Made by a program: the position numbers and the translations under genes
NCBI RefSeq assembly: GCF_900499075.1
Contig: NZ_UIHC01000011.1
Span: 41,476 to 105,475, forward strand
Length of the DNA: 64,000 bases
Direction of reading: 5' to 3'
DNA from: Roseinatronobacter ekhonensis
GTDB lineage: Bacteria; Pseudomonadota; Alphaproteobacteria; Rhodobacterales; Rhodobacteraceae
Shown here: positions 8,738 through 17,678 of the stretch, one piece after another
Layout: each line of letters opens with the position of its first letter
Position numbering within the stretch: the first letter of the stretch is position 1
The notes under the pieces: model-generated
What the model saw: only the letters and a program-made list of their open reading frames with translations
Database searches by the model: none
Told to the model about the DNA's origin: nothing

Positions 8738-9390
8738 CAGGTCAGGCCAGCGATAATCGCGCGCAGGTTGGCGATACCGTCGCCGGTCTCGGACGAGGTG
8801 ACAACCAATTCCGGATAGGCGGCGGCGTGTTTGGACAGCTTCTCGCGCACCTGCGCCAGTGTTTTCTCGCGGGCGCTCGCGCCAATCTTGTCGGCCTTGG
8901 TCAGCACCACCTGAAAGGTCACGGCAGAAGTGTCGAGCATGCGCATGATCTCTGCGTCCACCTCTTTCACGCCATGGCGCATGTCGACCAAAAGGAAGGC
9001 GCGGCGCAGCGTGGCACGACCGGACAGATAGGCTTTCAGCAAGCGTTGCCACTTTTCGACAACCGGGACGGGTGCCTTGGCAAAGCCGTAGCCCGGCAGG
9101 TCGACCAGGTAATGGCTGTCGCCCGCGGTGAAGAAGTTGATCTCTTGCGTCCGCCCCGGCGTGTTGGAGGTGCGGGCAATCGCCCGCCGCCCGGTCAGCG
9201 CATTGATAAGGCTGGATTTACCGACATTCGAGCGGCCGGCAAAACACACCTCCATCCGGTCGGCGGGCGGAAGGCCGTCCATCGCGACCACACCTTTTAT
9301 GAAATCCGCCTGGCCGGTCAGCAGTTTGCGACCGGCCTCGACGCTGTGTTCATCGGCCTCTGGGGCCAGGGGGAAGGGAAGTGTGCTCAT
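8737..9390 (-). CDS. engB: Ribosome biogenesis GTPase YihA/YsxC
   Basis: An essential GTPase needed for assembly of the large ribosomal subunit. The 217-residue protein has G1 GRSNVGKSS, a switch I region around [16 protein letters not shown]3 [10 protein letters not shown]4 TKADK and a G5-like TSSETGDG. It overlaps the MOSC gene upstream and argB downstream by a few bases each, so the three are translationally coupled. Confidence 0.95.
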   Translation of the reverse strand: MSTLPFPLAPEADEHSVEAGRKLLTGQADFIKGVVAMDGLPPADRMEVCFAGRSNVGKSSLINALTGRRAIARTSNTPGRTQEINFFTAGDSHYLVDLPGYGFAKAPVPVVEKWQRLLKAYLSGRATLRRAFLLVDMRHGVKEVDAEIMRMLDTSAVTFQVVLTKADKIGASAREKTLAQVREKLSKHAAAYPELVVTSSETGDGIANLRAIIAGLT

Positions 9391-10130
9391 GCGGCAAGCT
9401 CCACCACATCGCCCGTCTGGATCGGGCCGGATTGTATAACGGTGGCGTAAACGCCGAAATTGGTATCGCCGCGCGCGCGCTCCAGCGCGGCAAGCGTGTC
9501 GTGATCAATCTGCCCGGTGGCACAATCGACCATAGTCGCGCGACAACGGCCAATCGGCTCCACCACGCGCAGCCGCGCGGCCCCGATGGTCAGATCGCGC
9601 CCGATCAGGTCACATTCGGCCCAAGGCTCGATCCCGTCCAGCCACAGGTTCGCGCGCCAGCGGTCCAACCCCAGATCGGCCCCAAGCTGTGCGCCAAGCG
9701 CCGCATTCGACGCAAGGTTCAGGATGGACACCGATTCGAAATCGGTATCGGTCATGCCGCGCCCGGCTTTGACCAGCTTGGCCGGACCCGCACGGCCCAC
9801 CGAATGAAGCGGGCGCAGCCAGTCCAGCAATGCGGCCTCGCCGGCTTGCGTGTCAGGGTCAATGGTCAAGGGCGCAAGGTCGGGATGTGTCAGGGTCAGG
9901 GTAGACCCGTCCCAGACCGACCGGATGGCTTGCAGCCCCGGGACCTTGGCCCCGCGCGTGAAATTCATGCACGGGTTCCAGCCTGGCATCAGCATCGCCG
10001 CATCATGCGCGACGGCCCAATGCCGATCCAGCGGCAGACAGCGCCCCTCGGTCAGGTCCACCTTGGCCAAGGCTTCGCGCCCATGGGCCTTGATGGGATG
10101 GCGGAAGATATGCGCCAGCCGCCACCCCAT
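9387..10130 (-). CDS. MOSC domain protein
   Basis: A 247-residue protein with an N-terminal MOSC_N beta-barrel segment (HIFRHPIKAHGREAL) and a C-terminal MOSC domain (RWRANLWLDGIEPWAECDLIGRDL, then GRCRATMVDCATG with the conserved cysteine). Such proteins bind molybdenum cofactor or act in sulfur transfer, like YcbX and mARC. The conserved position between yidC and engB in Rhodobacterales suggests a housekeeping role; the substrate is unknown. Confidence 0.88.
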   Translation of the reverse strand: MGWRLAHIFRHPIKAHGREALAKVDLTEGRCLPLDRHWAVAHDAAMLMPGWNPCMNFTRGAKVPGLQAIRSVWDGSTLTLTHPDLAPLTIDPDTQAGEAALLDWLRPLHSVGRAGPAKLVKAGRGMTDTDFESVSILNLASNAALGAQLGADLGLDRWRANLWLDGIEPWAECDLIGRDLTIGAARLRVVEPIGRCRATMVDCATGQIDHDTLAALERARGDTNFGVYATVIQSGPIQTGDVVELAA

Positions 10131-10134
10131 GCCG

Positions 10135-11901
10135 CTAGCTCTTCTTCTTTTTCACGCCGATATTGCCAAGCAGATCGGGTCGGGCCCCATGCATGGACAT
10201 GATCGAGTATTGCTGGATGAACGTGATCGTGTTGTTGGCGATCCAGTAGAGCACAAGACCAGACGCGAACCAGCCCAGCATGAACATGAAAATCCACGGC
10301 ATCCATGTCATGACCATTTGCTGGATCGGCTCTGTCGGCGCGGGGTTCAGGCGCATTTGCAGGAACATCGACACGCCAAGGCAGATCGGCAGGATACCGA
10401 TAAAGACCAGCGACAAAATACTGTCGGGCGGCGGTGCGGCCCAAGGCAGTACACCGAACAGGTTGAAAATAGAGGTCGGATCGGGTGCGGACAGATCGTT
10501 GAACACGCCGAACCATTCTGCATGACGCAGGTCGATGGTGACGAAAATCACCTTGTAGAGCGAGAAGAAGATCGGGATCTGCAACAGGATCGGCAAGCAG
10601 CCTGCCGCCGGATTGACCTTTTTTTCCTTGTAAAGCTTCATCATCTCTTGCTGAAGCTTCTGGCGGTCGTCGCCTGCGCGTTCCTTCAGCGCCATCATTT
10701 CGGGCTGAAGTTCCTTCATCCGCGCCATGCTGACATAGGATTTCCACGCCAACGGCAGCAGGACGGCCTTGATCAGCAGCGTCAGCGCAACAATGGACCA
10801 CCCCATATTGCCGATCAAACCTTCGATGAAATAGAGCGTGGCGAAAATCGGTTTGGTCAGGAAAAAGAACCAGCCCCAGTCGATTGCGTCGATGAACCGT
10901 TCGATCCCCAACTCTGACTCGTAGGTGCGCAGGGTGGTCCATTCCTTGGCCCCGGCGAACAGCATGGTCTGCGCTTCTGCGCTTTCGCCCGGACCGATTG
11001 CGACGGTCGGCAGATCGGCACGGGTCTGGTACACATCGCGGGCCGGAATGTAGCGGGATACGGCGGTAAACGACTCTCCCGGAATGGGAATGATGGTCGC
11101 CATCCAGTATTTGTCGGCAATGCCCAGCCAACCGTTTTCCTGCACCTCGACGACGCGCGCATGGGTGGCCTCGCGATCATCCACACGGAAATCGCGCACG
11201 TTGCCATAGCTTTCTTCGGTCAAGGTGCCGTCAGCGACCTCGACAAAGCCTTCGTGGCTGATGAAGAAATTCTCCAGATCGGCGGGTTCGCCATGCCGCG
11301 ACAACAGGCTGTAGGGGGCCATGCGCGCGGTATCGGTGCCGGTGTTCTCGACCGCTTGGGTGATGGTGAACATATAGTTCTCATCCACCTCGAACGTGCG
11401 GCTGAAGCGCAGGCCTGCGCCGTTTTCCCATGCGATGGTGACGGGGCTACCGGGCGCCAGCGCGCTGCCATCGACCACTTGCCAAGGCGTGTTGGCCCCC
11501 GGCACGTCGTCCCATGTCATGTCGCGGCCCGGCCGCCAGCCTTGCAGGGCATAAAACGCTTCGTTCCGGCCCTCTGGCGTTAGCAGATGGACAATGTCGG
11601 AGCCCGGATCGGTTGTCTCGAAATAATCCTTCATGGACAGATCGTCGATCCGCCCGCCCAACATGTTGATGGAGCCCTTCAGGCGCGGGGTCTCAATCGC
11701 GACGCGGGGCAATTCTTCGGCCACAGGTGCGTCGGCCTCTGCCATGGTCTGCGCACCTTCGGCTGGCGGCAGGCTCAGTTCCGCCGCCTCCTCGTCCGAG
11801 ATCGCGACGGGTTCGGGCGGCGGAAACATGTACATCCAGCCGACAAGAACCAGCAAGGATAGCGCGAATGCCATTAGAAGATTGCGATTCTGATCGTCCA
11901 T
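10135..11901 (-). CDS. yidC: Membrane protein insertase YidC
   Basis: A 588-residue inner-membrane insertase. The N-terminal membrane anchor (NLLMAFALSLLVLVGWMYMF, residues 6-25) is followed by a large periplasmic beta domain (about 55-350) and the Oxa1 core from residue 360 with five hydrophobic segments (including MGWSIVALTLLIKAVLLPLAWKS and NPAAGCLPILLQIPIFFSLYKVIF). It ends in a basic KKKKS tail. It inserts membrane proteins alone or with Sec. A 100-base gap separates it from ttcA, so it may also have its own promoter. Confidence 0.97.
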   Translation of the reverse strand: MDDQNRNLLMAFALSLLVLVGWMYMFPPPEPVAISDEEAAELSLPPAEGAQTMAEADAPVAEELPRVAIETPRLKGSINMLGGRIDDLSMKDYFETTDPGSDIVHLLTPEGRNEAFYALQGWRPGRDMTWDDVPGANTPWQVVDGSALAPGSPVTIAWENGAGLRFSRTFEVDENYMFTITQAVENTGTDTARMAPYSLLSRHGEPADLENFFISHEGFVEVADGTLTEESYGNVRDFRVDDREATHARVVEVQENGWLGIADKYWMATIIPIPGESFTAVSRYIPARDVYQTRADLPTVAIGPGESAEAQTMLFAGAKEWTTLRTYESELGIERFIDAIDWGWFFFLTKPIFATLYFIEGLIGNMGWSIVALTLLIKAVLLPLAWKSYVSMARMKELQPEMMALKERAGDDRQKLQQEMMKLYKEKKVNPAAGCLPILLQIPIFFSLYKVIFVTIDLRHAEWFGVFNDLSAPDPTSIFNLFGVLPWAAPPPDSILSLVFIGILPICLGVSMFLQMRLNPAPTEPIQQMVMTWMPWIFMFMLGWFASGLVLYWIANNTITFIQQYSIMSMHGARPDLLGNIGVKKKKS

Positions 11902-12001
11902 CGAAGGGGCGTTCCTGTCATTGCGGCTGTCGCGCCCGGTTCAACAGAAGGGGCGGGCAAAGGTCAAGCGGTTTTCCCGTGTATGCGGCGTCACATCCGG
12001 G

Positions 12002-12847
12002 TCAGGTCGGGTCGTCTTGCGGGGCGATTTCCCGCGCAAGGGCCAGAAAATCGAACAGTTCGGGGTCCGGCATATGCGATGGGCGCACGTTCATGAGCGC
12101 GCGGAACATCGTGTTGCGCCGTCCGGGAGTGCGCTTTTCCCACTCGTTCAGCAGCGCCTTGACCTGCATCCGCTGCAACCCGTCTTGGCTGCCACACAGG
12201 TCACACGGGATGATCGGGTAGTCCATCGCACGGGCGAAACGGTCGCAATCGTCCTCGGCCACGAAGGCGAGCGGGCGATATAGGAACAGATCGCCCTCCT
12301 CGTTTACCAGTTTGGGCGGCATCGTCGCCACGCGCCCGCCGTGAAACAGGTTCATAAAGAACGTCTCCAGCAGGTCATCGCGGTGATGGCCCAGCACGAT
12401 GGCGCTGCACCCTTCTTCGCGCGCGACGCGATACAGGTTACCGCGCCGCAAGCGCGAACACAGCGCGCAATAGGTGCGACCGGCGGGCACCTTGTCCATC
12501 ACGATGGAATAGGTGTCTTGATACTCGATGCGGTGGGGCACCTGCATTTTTGTCAGGAACTCTGGCAAAACGGTCGCCGGGAACCCCGGCTGGCCTTGAT
12601 CCAGATTGCAGGCCAGCAGCTCGACCGGCAACAGCCCGCGCCATTGCAATTCCACCAGTGCCGCCAGCAGGGTGTAGCTGTCCTTGCCGCCCGACAGGCA
12701 GACCAGCCAACGCGCACCCGGCTCAATCATGCCGTATTGGTCGATCGCCGCACGGGTTTCGCGGATGATGCGCTTGCGCAGCTTGCGAAACTCTGTGCTA
12801 TCGGGCGCGTTCTGCAGCAGCGGCGGCAGGTCGGTATCGTCGAACAT
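12002..12847 (-). CDS. ttcA: tRNA 2-thiocytidine biosynthesis protein
   Basis: TtcA thiolates cytidine 32 of certain tRNAs. The 281-residue protein has the PP-loop [13 protein letters not shown], the paired cysteines of the Fe-S site ([10 protein letters not shown]) and a further CDLCG motif, plus [19 protein letters not shown]. The start at 12847 lies one base past the yidD stop, and upstream in-frame ATGs fall inside yidD. It is the fourth gene of the rpmH operon; the tRNA-modifying enzyme sits with RNase P and ribosomal genes. Confidence 0.94.
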   Translation of the reverse strand: MFDDTDLPPLLQNAPDSTEFRKLRKRIIRETRAAIDQYGMIEPGARWLVCLSGGKDSYTLLAALVELQWRGLLPVELLACNLDQGQPGFPATVLPEFLTKMQVPHRIEYQDTYSIVMDKVPAGRTYCALCSRLRRGNLYRVAREEGCSAIVLGHHRDDLLETFFMNLFHGGRVATMPPKLVNEEGDLFLYRPLAFVAEDDCDRFARAMDYPIIPCDLCGSQDGLQRMQVKALLNEWEKRTPGRRNTMFRALMNVRPSHMPDPELFDFLALAREIAPQDDPT

Positions 12848-12848
12848 G

Positions 12849-13109
12849 TCAGTCCTTTCCGTGCGTGCACGCATCATGGGCCGGGTCGGCCCCCGGCACC
12901 GGGTCATAGCCGGAACTGCCCAAGGGCTGACACCGACCAAGACGGCGGATGGTCAGCCATGTACCCTTTATTGCGCCATGACGTTCCAACGCTTCCATCG
13001 CATAGGCAGAGCATGTCGGCTGGAATCGGCAGCCATGGCCGACCCATGGGCTGAACACCAGGCGGTAAAACCGGATGGGAAGCGAGACGATCCATGCCAG
13101 CGGCGTCAT
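12849..13109 (-). CDS. yidD: Membrane protein insertion efficiency factor YidD
   Basis: An 86-residue protein with the YidD signature: [26 protein letters not shown], then a second conserved segment [19 protein letters not shown]. It associates with the inner membrane and helps YidC-dependent insertion. The start at 13109 overlaps rnpA by 4 bases. Confidence 0.95.
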   Translation of the reverse strand: MTPLAWIVSLPIRFYRLVFSPWVGHGCRFQPTCSAYAMEALERHGAIKGTWLTIRRLGRCQPLGSSGYDPVPGADPAHDACTHGKD

Positions 13110-13528
13110 GGCTTGCCTCCATGCAGCTTGCCCAGCGCGCGTTCCAGATCGTCGACCATGGCCGCGAAATCGTGGCTGACGGTCGCACCGGGGCGACCGA
13201 CTAGAACATAATCCCAACCGGGGCGGCCATGCTGCGCCATCACCTGCCGCGCCATGGCGCGCAAGCGCCGCTTGGCACGGTTGCGCGTGACGGCATTCCC
13301 GACCTTCTTGGAACAGGTATAGCCCACGCGGATCAAGGCCGCGTCGTCACGCGAGCGCGCTTGCAACAAGAATGCCGGGCACGGCGCGCGCTTGGCCTTG
13401 GCGGCGCGCAGGAAATCGGAGCGCTGTTTCAGGGTTTCCACAGTCACACATGACGAAACCGGGCCAGACTTGGGCGAGGCGTCGTCCCCCACCCTGTCTG
13501 AACCCGGCGCATTCATGTTGTCACCCAT
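13106..13528 (-). CDS. rnpA: Ribonuclease P protein component
   Basis: Protein subunit of RNase P, which matures tRNA 5' ends. The 140-residue protein has the central signature [20 protein letters not shown] (RNR motif) and the [16 protein letters not shown] segment. The N-terminal 28 residues are an extension relative to the shortest family members; translation could instead start at the second ATG (residue 5). Located between rpmH and yidD as in most bacteria. Confidence 0.95.
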   Translation of the reverse strand: MGDNMNAPGSDRVGDDASPKSGPVSSCVTVETLKQRSDFLRAAKAKRAPCPAFLLQARSRDDAALIRVGYTCSKKVGNAVTRNRAKRRLRAMARQVMAQHGRPGWDYVLVGRPGATVSHDFAAMVDDLERALGKLHGGKP

Positions 13529-13555
13529 GGCACGGCCCGAACCGGGCCGGACGGC

Positions 13556-13690
13556 TTAGGCCGTCAGCTTCTTGCGGCCCATGCGGCGGCGCGCGTTGAT
13601 GATCTTGCGGCCCGCCTTGGTGGCCATGCGCGCGCGGAACCCGTGACGGTGCTTGCGAACCAGATTGCTGGGCTGAAATGTGCGTTTCAT
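13556..13690 (-). CDS. rpmH: 50S ribosomal protein L34
   Basis: A 44-residue, highly basic ribosomal protein with the invariant start [19 protein letters not shown] and the end [11 protein letters not shown]. First gene of the minus-strand operon, 27 bases before rnpA. A promoter-like pair lies about 90 bases upstream (13777-13805). Confidence 0.97.
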   Translation of the reverse strand: MKRTFQPSNLVRKHRHGFRARMATKAGRKIINARRRMGRKKLTA

Positions 13691-13776
13691 CGCTTGGCGT
13701 CCTTGTCAGTATGATACAGTCGTTATGGCACGCGTTTTCCCTACCGGAATCGGCGTCCAATCAATCTCAGATGCGC

Positions 13777-13805
13777 AAGTTACAAGGCCAGCCCCGCCAA
13801 GTCAA
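13777..13805 (-). promoter_or_regulatory. Candidate sigma-70 promoter of the rpmH operon
   Basis: On the minus strand TTGACT (13805-13800) and TAACTT (13782-13777) are spaced by 17 bases. This would give a leader of about 80 nt before rpmH. The -35 is strong and the -10 moderate. The remainder of the 276-base gap to the divergent VTT gene shows nothing else I can name. Confidence 0.5.
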
Positions 13806-13966
13806 TTCGGAAAACCGGGTTCAGCGCGGCAATCGGTGCGGAATTGAAACAATCGGCCCGATACGGTCACGCACGGTAAACCAAGCGTGATAGGCCTGTC
13901 ACATCCGCAACGCATGCGGCATTCAGGACGAAGTGCAGCCTGTAACCTGAACCGAAGGAGTCCTCT

Positions 13967-14695
13967 GTGACCATACCCGACCCCAAACCGTCAGCATGGC
14001 GGGCAAGGCTGCCGCTGATCGCGCTGGTGGTGGTGGCCGCCATCGGCGCCTTCGCGCTGCGCGACTACCTGAGCTTTGATGCCCTGCGCGACAACCGAGA
14101 GGCGCTTCTGGCCTTCCGCGACGCCAATTATGCGCTGACTGCGCTGGCCTTTGTCGCAGCCTATATCGCAATCGTCGCGTTTTCCTTGCCCGGTGCGACG
14201 CCCGCCACCCTGACCGGCGGCTTTCTGTTCGGCCTGTTTCCGGGCGCGTTGTTCAACATCCTTGGCGCAACCATTGGCGCGGTGCTGATCTTTCTGGCCG
14301 TGCGCACGGGCTTGGGCAAAGGGCTGGCCGAAAAGATCGACGCCAGCGACGGGCGGGTGAAACGCATGACCCAAGCCATCCGCGACAACGGCGCGTCGGT
14401 CCTGTTTTCCATGCGTCTGGTGCCGGTGCTGCCATTCTTCGTGGCAAATGTCATCCCCGCGCTGATCGGGGTGCGCACATCCGTTTTCGCGGCGACCACA
14501 TTCTTCGGCATCATCCCCGGCGGGATAATCTACACGTGGGTCGGCGTGGGCCTTGGGGAAGTGTTCGCGCGCGGCGAAACCCCCAACCTGGGCATTATAT
14601 TCGAGCCCCATATCATTGGCCCGTTGCTGGGGCTGGCGGCCCTGTCCTTTCTGCCCACCATAGTCAAATCCATCCGCAAGGAGCGTAAAGCATGA
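13967..14695 (+). CDS. TVP38/TMEM64 (VTT domain) membrane protein
   Basis: A 242-residue polytopic membrane protein with the VTT/DedA-like core: FSLPGATPATLTGGFLFGLFPGALFN, then FSMRLVPVLPFFVANVIPALIGV and FFGIIPGGIIYTWVGVGLG. The GTG start at 13967 is preceded by AAGGAG. Its stop overlaps the start of the next flavoprotein gene (ATGA). Proteins of this family may act in lipid or ion movement across the membrane; pairing with a mercuric-reductase-like flavoprotein is common, but the joint function is not known. Confidence 0.88.
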   Translation: MTIPDPKPSAWRARLPLIALVVVAAIGAFALRDYLSFDALRDNREALLAFRDANYALTALAFVAAYIAIVAFSLPGATPATLTGGFLFGLFPGALFNILGATIGAVLIFLAVRTGLGKGLAEKIDASDGRVKRMTQAIRDNGASVLFSMRLVPVLPFFVANVIPALIGVRTSVFAATTFFGIIPGGIIYTWVGVGLGEVFARGETPNLGIIFEPHIIGPLLGLAALSFLPTIVKSIRKERKA

Positions 14696-16086
14696 GCACG
14701 ATCAAAACGGATATCTGCGTTATCGGTGGTGGCTCTGGCGGGTTGTCGGTGGCGGCAGGGGCAGTGCAGATGGGCGCGCGTGTGGTGCTGATCGAAGGTC
14801 ACAAGATGGGCGGCGACTGCCTGAACTATGGCTGCGTGCCCTCCAAGGCGCTGCTGGCGCAGGCGCGCGACGCAAAGGCGCGGGGGGGCACACCCTCGCC
14901 CGCCGATTTCACCAATGCCATGGCGCATGTGAAAGCGACCATCGCCACGATCGAGCCACATGATTCGGTCGAACGGTTTGAAGGGCTGGGTGTGCAGGTG
15001 CTGCAAGGCTACGGGCGCTTCACCGGCCCCGATACGGTCGAGGTGAATGGCACCAAGGTTACGGCACGCCGCTTCGTCATCTCCACGGGCTCTGCCCCGT
15101 TCGTGCCCCCCATAGAGGGGATAGAGACGATCCCCTACATGACGAATGAAACGATTTTCGACCAACAGGCGCGCCCCGGCCATTTGCTGGTCATCGGCGG
15201 TGGTCCCATCGGGCTGGAAATGGCGCTGGCACACAAACGGCTTGGGTCAGAGGTCACTGTGATCGAGGGCGCAAAGGCCATGGGCCGAGACGACCCAGAG
15301 GCCGCCGAGATCGTGCTGGCCAGCCTGCGCGCCGAAGGGATCGACATTGTTGAGGGCGCACAGGTCGAAAAGCTGTCCGGCCGCGCGGGCGCCATAGAGG
15401 TGCAGGTCAAGGGCGGCACGATTTTCACCGGCACGCATCTGCTGGTCGCTGTGGGGCGCAAACCCAATCTGGACAAGCTGGATCTGGACCGCGCGGGTGT
15501 GAAAACCGACCGTGGCGGGGTCAAGGTTGGCATGGACCTGCGCAGCACCAACAAACGCGTCTATGCCATTGGCGATGTGGCCGGCAAAGGGCAGTTCACA
15601 CATCTGGCGGGGTATCAGGCGGGGATCATCATCCGTGCCATGCTGTTTGGCCTGCCCGCCAAATCGCGCGCCGACCATATACCGCATGTCACCTATACCG
15701 ACCCGGAACTGGCCCATGTCGGCCTGTCAGAGTCGGATGCGCGCAAGGAATACGGCATCAAACTGTCGGTCCACAAGGTGGGCTATGACCAGATAGACCG
15801 CGCGCAGGCCGAGGGCGCGACAACGGGCTTTCTGAAGCTGATGGTCGCAAACGGCCGCCCCGTTGGCTGCACCATCGTGGGTAAACAGGCGGGCGAATTG
15901 ATTGCCCCCTACGCGCTGGCGATTGCCAATAATCTGAAGCTGTCGGCCATCGCGAATACGGTTCTGCCCTACCCGACATTGGCGGAAATCGGCAAACGCG
16001 GCGCTGGGGCCTATTTCTCTGTCAAACTGTTTGATAACCCTACTGTGAAGCGCGTGGTGCGGCTGGTGCAGAAATGGCTGCCCTGA
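14692..16086 (+). CDS. Mercuric-reductase-like FAD/NAD(P) disulfide oxidoreductase
   Basis: A 464-residue class I flavoprotein disulfide reductase. FAD-binding VIGGGSGGLSVAAGAVQMG (residues 11-29), redox-active CLNYGCVPSKA (residues 43-53), NAD-binding LVIGGGPIGLEMALAHKRLG, the second FAD motif YAIGDVAGKGQFTHLAGYQA, and a C-terminal dimerisation domain ending with PYPTLAEIGKRGAG. It lacks the N-terminal heavy-metal domain and the C-terminal cysteine pair of true MerA, so mercury reduction is not supported. Co-transcribed with the VTT membrane protein (4-base overlap). Substrate unknown. Confidence 0.85.
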   Translation: MSTIKTDICVIGGGSGGLSVAAGAVQMGARVVLIEGHKMGGDCLNYGCVPSKALLAQARDAKARGGTPSPADFTNAMAHVKATIATIEPHDSVERFEGLGVQVLQGYGRFTGPDTVEVNGTKVTARRFVISTGSAPFVPPIEGIETIPYMTNETIFDQQARPGHLLVIGGGPIGLEMALAHKRLGSEVTVIEGAKAMGRDDPEAAEIVLASLRAEGIDIVEGAQVEKLSGRAGAIEVQVKGGTIFTGTHLLVAVGRKPNLDKLDLDRAGVKTDRGGVKVGMDLRSTNKRVYAIGDVAGKGQFTHLAGYQAGIIIRAMLFGLPAKSRADHIPHVTYTDPELAHVGLSESDARKEYGIKLSVHKVGYDQIDRAQAEGATTGFLKLMVANGRPVGCTIVGKQAGELIAPYALAIANNLKLSAIANTVLPYPTLAEIGKRGAGAYFSVKLFDNPTVKRVVRLVQKWLP

Positions 16087-16113
16087 CCCGGCCCGCGGGC
16101 ACAACGGGCGGAC

Positions 16114-17511
16114 ATGTTTGCAAACAGTCTATCAGGACGGTTCTTGTGGTTGGTTGTCATCTTCGTGATGGTGGCCGAGGTGCTGATTTTCGGCCCCTCG
16201 GTCGCGCGCTACCGTGCCGACTACCTGGAAGCGCGGCTGGAGCGGTCACAGATCGCTTCGCTGGCGCTTCTCGCCTCTGACGGCTCTATCGCGGGCGAGC
16301 TGGCCGCAGAACTGCTGGACAATGCCGGAGTGTTCAACGTGGTGCTGCGCCGCGACGAGGTGCGCGAACTGGTTCTGGCCTCGCCCCTGCCCGGCCCGGT
16401 GGATGCGAGCTACGACTTACGGGATGCCAACCTGCTGGGCCTGACACGCGATGCGTTGCAGGAAATGGCGCGGTCCGAACCACGCATCATCCGCATTATC
16501 GGCAACCCCGTGCAGCGCGGTGGATTGTTGATCGAGATCACGCTCGACACGGCGCAATTGCAACGCGAATTGTGGGAATACAGCGCGCGCATTCTGGCTT
16601 TGTCGCTGGCAATTTCGGTGTTCACGGCGCTGTTGCTTTACCTATCGGTGCGCATCTTTGTCGTTGCCCCGATGAGCAGGGTCATCCGGTCGATGTCGGA
16701 CTATGCCGAGGCCCCGCAGGACGCGACTCGTATCATCACACCGCAATCCAACATCGCAGAATTGCGGCAAGCAGAGGATGCCCTGCAAAAGCTGCAGAAT
16801 GACCTGACCGGGCTGCTGCGCCAGAAAGAACGGCTGGCCCAGCTTGGCGGGTCGGTTGCGCGGATCAGCCATGATTTGCGCAACATGCTGACCACCGCGT
16901 CCATGCTCGCCGACCGGATAGAGATGAGCGAAGATCCAAGCGTGAAACGCGCCGCACCCAAGCTGGTAGGGTCGCTGTCGCGGGCGATCAACCTGTGCGA
17001 ATCGACCTTGGCCTTTGGCAAGGCGGAGGAACCACCGCCCCGTCTGGAACGCCTGCGTCTTGCCCCGCTGGTCGAAGACGTGATCGAAAGCGAGAAACTC
17101 GCCACCGACACGACCGCCACCATCACCTTTGTCACTGATGTCAGCCCGACGCTGCACCTGCGCGCCGACAGCGAACAACTTTTCCGTGTGCTGGGCAACC
17201 TTGTGCGCAATGCGCGCCAAGCGCTGGAAGCCACGCGTAAGCCCGGCGTGATAGAGTTGACCGCAACCGAGACCGTGGACGAGGGTCAATCCGGCGTCGC
17301 GATCCGCATCGGAGATAGCGGGCCGGGCCTGCCACCCAAGGCGCGCGACCACCTGTTCGAGGCCTTTCAGGGCGGTGTGCGCAAGGGCGGCGTCGGTCTG
17401 GGGCTGGCGATCGCGGCAGAGCTGGTGCGCGGCCATGGCGGGCGGCTGGAGCTTGTCCGCTCTGACGGCGATGGCACCGAATTCCGTATCTGGCTGCCGG
17501 AAAACACGTGA
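16114..17511 (+). CDS. Sensor histidine kinase, no adjacent response regulator
   Basis: A 465-residue membrane-bound kinase. Transmembrane segments lie at about residues 8-28 and 153-176, flanking a periplasmic sensor of about 120 residues, followed by a HAMP-like linker. The phosphoacceptor is His253 in ARISHDLRNMLTTAS, and an HATPase_c domain follows with N box (LGNLVRNARQAL), G1 (IGDSGPGLP) and G2 (GGVGLGLAIAAELV). It starts 27 bases after the flavoprotein gene, so it may belong to the same transcript. No response regulator gene is nearby, so its partner must be encoded elsewhere. Confidence 0.9.
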   Translation: MFANSLSGRFLWLVVIFVMVAEVLIFGPSVARYRADYLEARLERSQIASLALLASDGSIAGELAAELLDNAGVFNVVLRRDEVRELVLASPLPGPVDASYDLRDANLLGLTRDALQEMARSEPRIIRIIGNPVQRGGLLIEITLDTAQLQRELWEYSARILALSLAISVFTALLLYLSVRIFVVAPMSRVIRSMSDYAEAPQDATRIITPQSNIAELRQAEDALQKLQNDLTGLLRQKERLAQLGGSVARISHDLRNMLTTASMLADRIEMSEDPSVKRAAPKLVGSLSRAINLCESTLAFGKAEEPPPRLERLRLAPLVEDVIESEKLATDTTATITFVTDVSPTLHLRADSEQLFRVLGNLVRNARQALEATRKPGVIELTATETVDEGQSGVAIRIGDSGPGLPPKARDHLFEAFQGGVRKGGVGLGLAIAAELVRGHGGRLELVRSDGDGTEFRIWLPENT

Positions 17512-17592
17512 CAGGTTTTTGACGAAAACCCGCAAAAACACCGCCGCCCCCCCCTTGCAAACCCTTTGGCGGGGCGATAATCACGCCCCAAC

Positions 17593-17669
17593 GCACCCGT
17601 AGCTCAGCTGGATAGAGCACCTGACTACGAATCAGGGGGTCAGAGGTTCGAATCCTTTCGGGTGCGCCA
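17593..17669 (+). tRNA. tRNA-Arg (anticodon ACG)
   Basis: The 77-nt cloverleaf has acceptor arms GCACCCG and CGGGTGC, D-arm GCTCAGCTGGATAGAGC, anticodon stem CTGAC/ATCAG with anticodon ACG at 17627-17629, and T-arm AGAGGTTCGAATCCT. CCA is encoded at 17667-17669. The wobble A is expected to be converted to inosine, reading CGU, CGC and CGA codons. Confidence 0.97.
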
Positions 17670-17678
17670 TTTTCCTTT

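Noticed and set aside
14692..16086. True mercuric reductase (merA)
   Set aside because: The N-terminal heavy-metal domain and the C-terminal vicinal cysteines are missing, and no other mer gene is nearby.
17593..17669. tRNA-Arg gene as an integration site for a genomic island
   Set aside because: No integrase gene lies nearby and no duplicate of the tRNA 3' end was noticed; the phn genes downstream look like a normal operon.
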